A stretch of 64,000 nt of DNA from Elysia chlorotica (lineage: Eukaryota > Mollusca > Gastropoda > Plakobranchidae): NCBI GenBank assembly GCA_003991915.1, contig RQTK01000444.1, forward strand, positions 101,217 through 165,216, in the 5' to 3' direction. Positions 26,357-37,500 of this stretch are shown here, in pieces. Below the pieces are notes generated by a model. It was not told where the DNA came from, did not search any database, and saw nothing but the letters and a program-made list of their open reading frames with translations. Position numbers and translations under genes: made by a program. How positions within the stretch are numbered: position 1 is the first letter of the stretch; each line of letters starts with the position of its first letter.

Positions 26357-26561
26357 AGTCGGAATGAATTTCAATACAAAATACGATGTATACTTTCCTT
26401 AAGAAGACGATATTTACGGTTTAGTTTGGCTATGCTTGGTCTCTGATTTAGTAATTGTAGCCATTATGTAATAAATCCGCTCACAAATAGGCCCGATCTT
26501 AAAACCATGGTCATACAGTACGTGCTACAAGGCAACAGTCAATACTTATTGTCGGGTATAA

Positions 26562-26705
<144 letters not shown>

Positions 26706-27138
26706 TTTTTAGTATTGACAAAGCCATTAATAAAGGCGAAACGTTTTCATGTATTTTCTCTATAATTTCTAGTTGTGTTTGATTTATTGTGTCCCTCAGT
26801 TGCTAAGTTGTGCGTATTCTTCTATTTATTATCATATTATTCCTATTTCTTGCGCACGTGAATCTACTGTTAGGTCCTTAGCAACTGAGTAGATGTACTC
26901 AGAAGTGTTGTGCTTTTGTTTCCTTTTTGGATACATTTATATATTTCTACCTTTTCACACAAGAGCCGTGTAACCTCAATGGATTTACGATACAAAAACA
27001 CAAACAAAACAATGCGTGATATATTCAGTCGGAATGAATTTCAATGCAAAACAGGATGTAACAAAAAATATACATAAGAATAAGGATATGTATGGTTAAG
27101 TATGGCTATGCTGGGTCTTTGTATCTTTTCTGTAATAC

Positions 27139-27220
27139 ACATCGGTGCAAGTTCGCCAGCTGTTGCTGGCATGCGGCCAATAAAAGGCGTCTAGTGGATA
27201 CTGCCGGCCGGTGCCGATGT
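27139..27220 (+). other. GC-rich segment able to form nested hairpins
   Basis: ACATCGGTGC at 27139-27148 pairs with GTGCCGATGT at 27211-27220, with two G-U pairs that only work in RNA. Inside it, GCCAGC-TGTT-GCTGGC at 27155-27170 forms a perfect 6-bp stem. It lies between the diverged A and B blocks, in the extra segment of the second copy. Confidence 0.4.
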
Positions 27221-27505
27221 CGCAGTTTTAAAAGGAAAAAAAAAGAAGCAGAACTGCCAACCCGAACTCATATTCACACGCTTTTTCTCCTCATGCCATT
27301 GCGTTTTTCTACGGAAACATACAGCCTTTTTATGGTCAGCTTTTCTTTGGTACTTTTACGATACAAATAAACAAAAAATATACATATAAAACAACAACAA
27401 CAACAAAAATAGTATTAAACCACCCATAATAAGGCCCGATCTTAAAGCCATTGTCAAACAGTGTGTGTCACAAGGCATGGTCAATATTGTCGGGTATAAC
27501 CTAAT

Positions 27506-28520
27506 GACACACACGTTACCTTCACTAGACATTTCATTTACTTTTATGATACAAAATAAAACAACAACAACAACACGACGCCCGATTAAGATAGCCTGCA
27601 TGCATTAGTCTTTAAACCTCGGTAGACTAAGCTAATAGCCCTAGCTTAAGTAGGTCCATGCATCCAACCATGGAAATATCTTATGAATAAAAACATCTCT
27701 AGTGCTTATTTATAAACCAATTGAGCTTAAAGTAAGTATGTAACTTATAGAAAACTTAACCAATTTTCCTGCACCAATTCACCTATAACACCGAGCCCGT
27801 ATAATTGTAAAAATATTTTTTTTTTCATATATATAAAGAAGAGCATAGGCCTACGTGTATTGTGAACGTCCATATAGCAAAGCATTTTGTGTAATTGTGG
27901 GTGCAAATGCCGAGGCCTAATGTTTGTGTTTAGGCTAAATGGTGTAACAATGTTTACATTATCTAGGCCCTCGCTGACAGTACTAGAAATATTGCATATG
28001 ATGTGGGCGTGTACGTGCTACAGATAAATAGACTGCAAAGAGAAATCGTTGGTCTTATGAAGCGAAGCCTCCTGGTTTACTGCCTCACGGGTTCTTAAGA
28101 AAAACCACAATACACGGCGACAGGACACCAGACCGGGATACACAGGACTTGCCAGTTCCCAATATATACATGTATACTTATACGGTAAGCCCTACATGTA
28201 ACTACACCTAACCAACCTTCAAACATTGAACCAATGCGTCCCCATATTGCAAGTAGATTTATGTTGATTTACATTGCTTTAACTCGCTCATCTATATTCT
28301 CGAGGACATCAGTGAGAAAATTAACGAATTTCAAAGATATTGTCATCATATGTTTATCCTTTTAAACTGCTACAATAAGCATAGTTTAGATCCACAGTGA
28401 GATTAATAATCCGATTAGTCAAAACAACGCAAGCTGAAGAAAAATAACACACCCACCGCAAGGGAAAACAGAAGGGGCGTTATCCCGATAAACATCACCA
28501 CAGGGGCGAAAAGCACTGTA
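27506..28520. other. Intergenic region and probable SNX upstream region
   Basis: No coding frame seen. A segment at about 28130-28180 (GGGATACACAGGACTTGCC) resembles 42735-42785 and is a dispersed repeat. The last 100 bp before the SNX start are richer in CG dinucleotides, as at a promoter. Confidence 0.4.
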
Positions 28521-28530
28521 GTCACGTGAT
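28521..28530 (+). promoter_or_regulatory. Palindromic E-box (CLEAR-like) next to the SNX start
   Basis: GTCACGTGAT, eight bases before the start codon, contains the CACGTG E-box in the GTCACGTG context bound by USF and by TFEB/MITF-type bHLH-Zip factors. Its use here is inferred. It may lie in the 5' UTR. Confidence 0.45.
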
Positions 28531-28537
28531 TTGCAAA

Positions 28538-31500
28538 ATGGCTGATGGAATGGAACCTCCCCCATTCGACACTGAAGAAGATGGAATTAAAGACGAAGAT
28601 GATTTGTTTTCAGATGCTAAAGAAGTGAGTAAATAATCCTTAAAGGCATTGGATTCATACTGTGCAAAAAATTGGGTTGTTGGCTTACTTTGTTGGTATT
28701 TAAACTAATCTAGACATATGCATAATAGTAGGCTTGGGAGTGCCTTTCAAAGCCGACGTTAAAACTTCATTTTCTCCTGAAGGCAGAAACAACTCTCTAC
28801 TCTCTATTCGGCAATTAAAAATTAATCTAAAACCTATACAGAACATTATTGAGAATTGGCATTTCGTAAGAAACTTAACGTCCACAAAAGAATCGTTTTT
28901 CTACATTATCTTTCCAAAGTGAATGTGTGTTACTGTTAGAAAAGTTTTCAACATTCAGGATTCTCATCACTTGTAACAGACACCCACAGGTCTAACCATT
29001 CGGAAGTCTTGCCAGTTTATTCCTTTGGACCAACATTTTAACAAGATGGTTAAGTTACTCCCCCGCCCCAAATATATAGAGTTAAAATCGCAACTTGAAT
29101 CGCTAATTTTAAGTCGATTTGCCATTTATATAAAGAATTAGCCTAGATAATACTTACAATTTGTCTGAAGCTCACCATAAACATTTAAAGACAACATGCA
29201 AGCACATATATATTCATGTTGGTCCGATACCATGATTTAATCACAAATTCTTCTTTGATATTAGATCTATCTTGTTGTCATTGTAATAGTACTTCATCCC
29301 TATGTTGACAAGATTATTGGAACTGGAAGCCAGATCACTAGTAAATGCTATGAGGGGATGAATTACTTTTAAAATACTCAAGTATTTTAGTCCAAACTTG
29401 CCATCTCTGTTCATCTTTAACTGATGGGAAGATCGAGGCGGAACAGAAGCAGGAGTGATATGATCAGGGGGAAGAGGATCACTCTTGCTTCTGTTCCTCC
29501 TCGATCTTCCCATCCTCCGCCTGCTGCTCCTACTCCTCTACACATCATCCTCCAACTCACTTTCTTCCATCTCTATCTGCTACTGCTCTTCCTATTGTTC
29601 CTCTCCCTGCTCCTCGTCCTCTTCTAGCTCCCATTCCTGATGCTATTCCTCTCCTTTTCTTCAAGTTTTCTTGGTTCTCCTGCTGCATCCTCCCCCCCTC
29701 CCCCCTGCTCCACCTCCTCCTGCTCATCTTTCTTCTCATACTCCTACTGTTCCTTCCGCTGCTCCTCCACCTCCTTCTTATACACCTCTTCCTGCTACTC
29801 CTGTTCCTCCTGTTACACCTCCTACTCTGTCTATCCTCCTCCTCTTCTTGCACATCAATATTGTGCTTGTTTATTTTCTTCTTCTTGTTTTTCTTTTTCA
29901 TCCTTTTCCTCTTCTAAGAAAGATCGATAGATAGAGAATATAGAAAGATACATTGACAGAGAGGATTTCAAGGATGGTACACAATCCTTGTGAAAAGCCT
30001 TGCTGGACCAAAAAAAATAAGATTTAACACATTAACAGATCTATAGATAGATATAAATATATTATAAAGATATAGACAAATGAATAAATAGAGTGATAGA
30101 TAGATACATTTATGTCATAACTATTTTCCGCCACTTGCAATCTTTTATTTAATCCTCTTTTAAGGTCATTGGGTGAAAAATACCAACTGCGTCGCTACCT
30201 TGCTTTTTAAAAACTTTTTCGTTATAGATCACCGGGTGATTTTCACCCACGAATGGCTTATATAGTAATACAAATGACAAGTGGCGGTTAAGATTGTGAC
30301 ATTGCTTATGCCTAGGCTACTACATAGTAGTGTTCACCAAATCAGCTGTTACCGGCTTGGAGAAACTACTAGAAAGTATTCAAAGTTTGATTAGACTTTT
30401 CCCATCAGCTCGCACATGTGTTGTGTGGGTTGATACGCTCTTGTGCTCAGCACTCTTTTGTATTGATCTACACACCAGTTTCAAAATAATCAATATCAAA
30501 GCTTTTCAAACTTTTTGAAATTCCCTAAGATAGTGTGCACACAAGGAAGAGGGGCGAGTAGTAATATAAATAATTATGTACGCTAAGATTCTGGACCTCA
30601 GGTTTTCTTTATAATAGGCCAAGAGATTTCTAGATCCGGTGCTTTATGTAGAAGAGCAGAGTGCGGTAGAGTGAAAGAAGATTAATTAATGTTTTTGTGG
30701 TTTTTTTTGTCGAGAGAGGAGTGTTTATACTTCTGATCGTGTTGTAACATCTTGCCTCTGTGAGCGCTGTTATTTTGCTGTTGTTGAGATCCATTATAAA
30801 TCTAGATAAATGTCAATTTTAGATTTGGACATTCTTGAGTTGTATCCTTAGCCCTCAGTTTATTAAGACATGTAAAGCTAAATTATTGCAAATTTACAAA
30901 TGATTTCTAGTCTTCATTATTTTGTTAATGTTGATAAGTTAGTGTGTCCGAGTCTACGTGAATTATAATTATCCTACAATTGACCCACAACAGGGACCCA
31001 CTTCATCGAATGGAAAAAAATTTTGTTTTTCTTCTGCAGAAACCATCTTCCCCATCTTCAGATTCACAAGTGAATGGTGCCTCAAGCAACAATATGGATG
31101 AGGATGTAAAAAATGATCTTGAGGACGACAGTGATCTATTCAAAGGTGTGACAGAAACATATTAAATGTATCCAAGGCTATTTTACAAATACACTGTGCA
31201 TGATAAATAATCATTAAAAGCTCTTCAAACAATTGACAAAAGTGTAGAATAAAAATAATATTCATGAGTTTTTTTGTTGATAGGGGCTTTTAGTTTTGTT
31301 TGCTGAATATTGGATTTGAAGAATAACAGCATATATTTGTTAAGGAAATGCGCATAAAGAAAAAACGCGAACATTTCTTGTGTAAAGAAAGTGAATATCA
31401 AATTTTTCAAATGGTAAAGAAAACGACAGGAACCTAAAAATTTAAAGTATTGCCTCTGCATTAAAAAATGGATCTCATGGTGATCAGAACTTTAATTACT

Positions 31501-34500
31501 TCATGATTTACTCTATGTTTTTAGGTGGAAGTTCAGAGATTAAACTGAACTCGGATGACGAAGCAGAGGAAAAACCCAACAACGGATCAAATGCAGAGTC
31601 AGAAGAAGCCCCTGAAGAAACCAAAAAAGCAACGCCTGAAATCCCTGTCTCTGAAGCCTTGACAGCCAAGACTAAAGTTGCTGCCCCATCTCTCAAAGCT
31701 GAAGATGTAAGTTTTAAAATAATGCGGGTTTTGAACTGAGTGTAATAAAAAGCCTGAACATTTTTTCACAATATTATTAAATTGCCACAAGAGTCAGTAG
31801 AATAAATAACACATAAACCAGAATTTATTAAACTTAAATGAAAAACCAGACTGAACACTATCAGGCCAAAGAGGTAAAAAAAAAATGACACAGAAACATT
31901 CTTTTCCAATCCATTATCTAATAGTATCAACCAAAGAAAATGCACAGGTCAGGTATACTTTTTAATTTGTTATTTACATGGTATGTTGCTTTACTGAAAG
32001 ATCCATACTCTGTTCTGTTATGTTTTTTCAGCTTGATGAGGATGACAAAGACATCTACGAAATAGACATCAAAATAACAGATACTTTGAAAATGGGGGAT
32101 GGCATGTCAGCATACTTAGTCTACAAAATTACAACCAAGGTTTGCTCAATCAGTCATTTATGTCTGTATTTTTCTTATTCATCTTTACTGAATTATTAAA
32201 ACATTTCCATGTCTGTGGATTTTCAACTTATATTAAATAGTTCTTCAAGAAAAAATTTATTTATAATTACATCTTTGTAACTTTCTTGTGGAAATTGGTA
32301 TTAAAATCGTATTAAGTTGGCTCTTGCAATGCTAACTATATTTGCCTTTCTTACAGACTTCCAACCCAGCATTCCGTCGTCCTGAAAGTATTGTATTGAG
32401 GCGGTTCAGTGACTTTTTGGGCATTCATGCCAAGTTGGCGGAAAAGCATGTAGCAGTTGGAATAATTGTACCACCTGCACCAGAAAAAAGTGTCATTGGT
32501 AATAATTTGTGTTATTTTGAAATAATAAATTGAAAAGGAAAAGAACATTCTTTTTTATGGTAAGCTTAAAATCGTAATTAGAATATCCCTGGCTACAATT
32601 TTTTGCTGCTTCTTTACCATAATCATCATGTAAAGCCCATATGATGAACTTACTTTTTTGTTAATAATAAATAACAGAGATTTTGTAAAATAGAACAACT
32701 TCCAAATTTTTCTTTTGTAGCTTTTCATTTAAGCCTCTCAATATTTATCTCAATGGTATATAATAATTATTGCTTTATGCTCTATGTACCTAAATGTGTT
32801 ATTTGTATTTTTTTGACTTGAGGTGCTCGCTCCTTGATGTGTTGGAAGAAAATTGGAAATACTTTTATCATTTGATAAGCCATGGGAGTATTATTTTATA
32901 CCCATTAAGATGATGATATATAATATGTTTTCCTCAGGAATGACCAAAGTAAAAATGTCAAAAGAAGATACAAGTTCATCTGACTTTGTAGAGAGACGAA
33001 GGGCAGCTCTAGAGAGGTAGGCTTGATTTGTGTATTTTTTGAATGAAGCATTCAGTGATGCCTATTTCCTGTAATTTACAGATTTTCAGACTGTACAGTA
33101 AAAGTCTGTTAAAGGGTTGTAAATAATAATAATCCAGTTGGCATCACTGAGTATTGTTTGAAGAAAAACAAAATTTGAACAAATTCAAAGGACTTTCAAA
33201 ATCAGATCGTGCAGTCTACAAATTTTGATCTAATAATATAAATGGTCTCAAAACAATACATTACTTAATCATTAAAAAAAAAAAAATTTTTAGTTAATGT
33301 AAATTTTACTCACTACATTTATACTGTCACTATTTTCCTTTGTATAGCAATCAATTTTTTCAATTATTTATCACTATTATTCCCCAAATTAAAAGATACA
33401 GAAAAAAATCAATACACCATTGCAATAAATTATTATTTGGAAATTTCATATCAATTCTTCAGATATCTTGTAAGAACAGCAGCCCACCCAGTATTGGCAA
33501 GTGATCCTGACTTCATAGAATTCCTAGAGAAAGATGGAGACCTGCCTCGATCAACGAGCACATCTGCCCTCAGTGGTGCTGGTGTGATGCGCCTGTTCCA
33601 TAGAGTTGGGGAGTCGTTGGAGAAGATAACGCTACGAGTGGATGAAAATGATGAGGTCAGTTGTGAACTCGTAGCGCAATGTAAAACCGCCATAAAGTTC
33701 CTAGTTTTTTTTTTAATGAGTATTGAAATGCGTTTTTTGTTTGTTTGTTTATATCATGATTGTTTGATTTCTTGCCTAGGGGTTGTAATTTACTCTAAGC
33801 TCATTTGTTTTTGTCCTCTGAAATGTTTTGTTTTGTTTCATTACTGTCATTGCCTTCAGACAGTCACAATGTAGTTGAAAAAAAAAGTATTTAAAATACA
33901 TGTATACGGTGCAAGGTAAGTTTTAAACACAAGGAGAAAAATAGCTTATTATAACGAAAAGAAATAAACTGTACTGCACTTACATTTCACATCATAGGCA
34001 GATATTTCAGCCACTGTTATTTTGAAAACAATATATATTCAATTATTTTCACAATTATTGAGGTTTAAAGCTGAAATCCAAAAGGAAAATTGAGAATGTT
34101 CTCATGTTACTATTACTTTTGCCTCTTATTACTTCTTTGACTTGTTTTGCTGCTTGATTGCCTATAAAAAAAAAAATATTTTTCTCTAGTGGCTGAACTT
34201 GGAAGATGCATTTCATTGTGTGCTGTTTTTGTTAATGTGCCCCATCAAGTAGACGTGTAGACATTATAAAAGCAGCTGTTTTTCCCCATCTATTTTATAG
34301 GATCGAGAATATACATATATACAGATAGTTTTGCATCATTGTTTCTCTTGACTGTAAATGGAAAACTATTCACTTTATAATTTACACTGCAGAGCCTTCC
34401 TAGAAAAAATGAAACCACTCAAAGGTGCCTTGCTCAGCAGACGTGACAACATCAAGCTAGAGTTACCTCCACCTCAAAGTTCCACTGGCCCGAGAGAGTT

Positions 34501-37500
34501 CGAGGGATGTGTGAGCAAAAATAGTTATGGAAGTAAAGACCCCATGACTGCAAAAGTGGGGGGAGACAGGGGATAGCATAAACATGAATTTTTTTTTTAT
34601 ATGAGGAGCTACCAGATTGGAATGGGAACAATAACTTAACCAATTTTGTTTTGTTTTGTTACAAGTTCACTCTAGGAAGGCTCTGCAGTGTAAATGAAAA
34701 TCTGAAGTATCCCTTTCAATGAGTAACAAACACTCTGTCAACCACTAAAAAGAATAGTAAGAAACAAAGAATTAGGATGGTCGGATGATTGTGAGCCTTA
34801 GCGTAAGGTCACAATATATCCTAATAAATTTGTTGTAATGATCAATTTAATCTTTCATGTCAAGGATTTATTCACACGGCAAATGTGTTTTCCAAGAATT
34901 CATTTTTGGTTTAGTTTAAAGAAAAAGTCCACATATTGTAGGGGAAATACTCAATTGCACAAGGATCGTTAAGAATAGGATGGTACGAGGTCTTCGAAAT
35001 CCCTTTTATGGAAATGGAAATCCTGAACTAAGCCTCATGTTGTAGTTTTTTTTTGTTTTTTTGTTTTTTTACTGCATGTCAATGAAGCTGTAGCTCTTAA
35101 TTTCTGTGCAATTTTTGGTTTCATTCATAATTGTTTTCATTTTTTTTTCAATTGTAATGATTTTACATGCTTTGTTTATTTGTTTATTATTAAAGTTTAT
35201 GTTTCATAATAGCATGTTTTATTCAAAAGACATGTCAACTGAACCACCACATGTGCTTTTTAGATCTCTCTCTCAGTCTCTCTCTTTCTCTCTCTCTCTA
35301 TTATTATTATTATTATTATTATTATATTAAAGTATATTATTGTTTTCACAATAATATTGCATTTGGTAAGTTTCAATTTAAACAACACAATGTTACGTGG
35401 TTATTGTCTAGAAGTTACTTACAATACAGAAGTAAAAAAAAACCATAAAACCATAGATTTTCTTCCTTTCAGATATGAGTTCTTTATTTTGTTTGAGAGT
35501 ATTTAAAAAAATGGTCTAATTCTTGGAAACAAGGGAAGAAAGACTGTAGAGGCAGACCCATTAGATATTGTGTGTGTAAGCCTTCTGGCATTTTTATTCC
35601 TCTTAGTGCCTTCATTTATTTCCCCTTAATATTCAGTGTGCTGCTGGTAAAATCGCACAATATGAAGGAAAACGAAAATAAATACCCTCTTTTCATTTGT
35701 AGATCCCTGTAAAACCCTTTGTCAAAAATGGAATGGGCATGTGGGCTTAAAGAGTTAAATAGAAAAAAGTCTCAGAGAGGATATTGCTGTTTTTATTCTG
35801 TTCTATATGAATGCTGCATTTTGATGTATTTGAAATCATGGGAGTTTCCTAGATATAAAACACTTAACTGTTGGACCAGAGAATTTTGAGCAAGGGATTT
35901 TTTTCCCCAGTACTTTGTACCGGACGTGGAAAAAATTATGGAGTTTTTTTTTATTTTATACATGTTATATTTAGCATGTTTGTTTTTTTCTCAGTAGCGT
36001 AGGTCTCTCAAAATTATTATATGGATTTTAACAAAGTTTTTTACATTTCAAATGTAGGCCTGGTAGCTTTTTTAAATTTTAATTTTAATCTGTCAGTTTT
36101 TGTTAAATTAAGGTCACTCAAAATTCTCATATGGTGTTTTTTTTTTTAATGCTTTTAACATGTCAAAGGTAATCTACACCATTTGAAAATAATATAAGAT
36201 AAAAGGGATCAAAATATAGAAAATATGTCCGAGCAAAATTCGAAGAATATTTAGCTTCTTTTCTCTGAACATGTGTGTTGTCGTAAAATTATTTAAAACT
36301 GACTTTTCTCTACCTCGGGTTACAAGAGATTTTATTGTGATTTTTGTCACCATATGTATCCAAACACCTTTTTTTTTTCAGAATGCCTTTGTTATGCAAT
36401 GTTTTTAAAAATGTAGTTTTATATACTAATTGAATGTCATGCAGGAAAATTCAGTATTCTTTGCAGCTTAGCACTATCAATGTGACTGAAATGGTTAATA
36501 TTTAATGTTGGCACTTTTTTTGTATGTCGTTGAAATAACAAAGTTCAAATCAAATATTTGAAACACTCATCATTTTAAAACAAATTGATGCATAATGGAA
36601 AATGGCAGGGGGGGGGGGGGTAATTACTTTTTTTTTTTTCAATGTGAAAAAAGCTCAACAAGATGGATATAAAATTGTTTATGATATTGGATTAAGAAAG
36701 CTTTAATTAGTCAATTCAACTGCCAAATAGTGTCCAGTTTTTAAATTTTAATTGATACCCACGTTGTTGATCTTTAAAGGCTTTTACCAGGCTTCAACTA
36801 ACTTGGGCACATTTTTTAATACAGCTAATAGTGCATAATTCAGCAGTGAAATTTATTTAAGACAGAGATAAGATTTCAAATGAAACTTGCATTCCCTTTT
36901 CTTTTCATTCAAAACGATTTTAGCTAGCTTAATCTGCAATGTTCCCGACTTCTTACACTCATGAAAAAAAGGCTGAAAATTGGCCACAAAGGAGCCTTAG
37001 AATTTTTGTGCCACTAGTTTTTTTCCTTCTTTGCACAAAGCTCTCACAGATTAAAAATGCTTTAGATTTAAATATGCTCTCTGTATCTGGTTTTGTCTCA
37101 ATAAATGATAAGCAACGGATAAAGCATTAAAGACAAAAAGGACTTCATTTTTTGTGTGTGCAAATTTCCTTTAAAAAAATGGCATTTCACTGCTTTTGCA
37201 AACCAAAACGTTGAAAATGAAAGAATAATACACATTCGTTCCTATTTGTGTCTGATATATTGTTAATCTACTTCACAGTGGTTTGAGGAGAAGTCGCAGC
37301 AAGTAGAGGCTCTGGATTTGCAGTTACGAAAACTGCACACAAGTATTGAGGTTCTGTCAGTCCATCGCAAAGGTGAGCAGTTATCCATAATCCTATGATC
37401 TTTAGTAGAAAATTATTTTTTTTTATTAAATCTCAACTGGCAGATATGTGGATGATCTTTTTCTTTTCAATTGAAAATGTTTTGTTGTCCCAAAGTGTTT

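Noticed and set aside
29557..29934. Lys/Arg-rich and Ser/Pro-rich frames in SNX intron 1
   Set aside because: They follow from the polypyrimidine tract.
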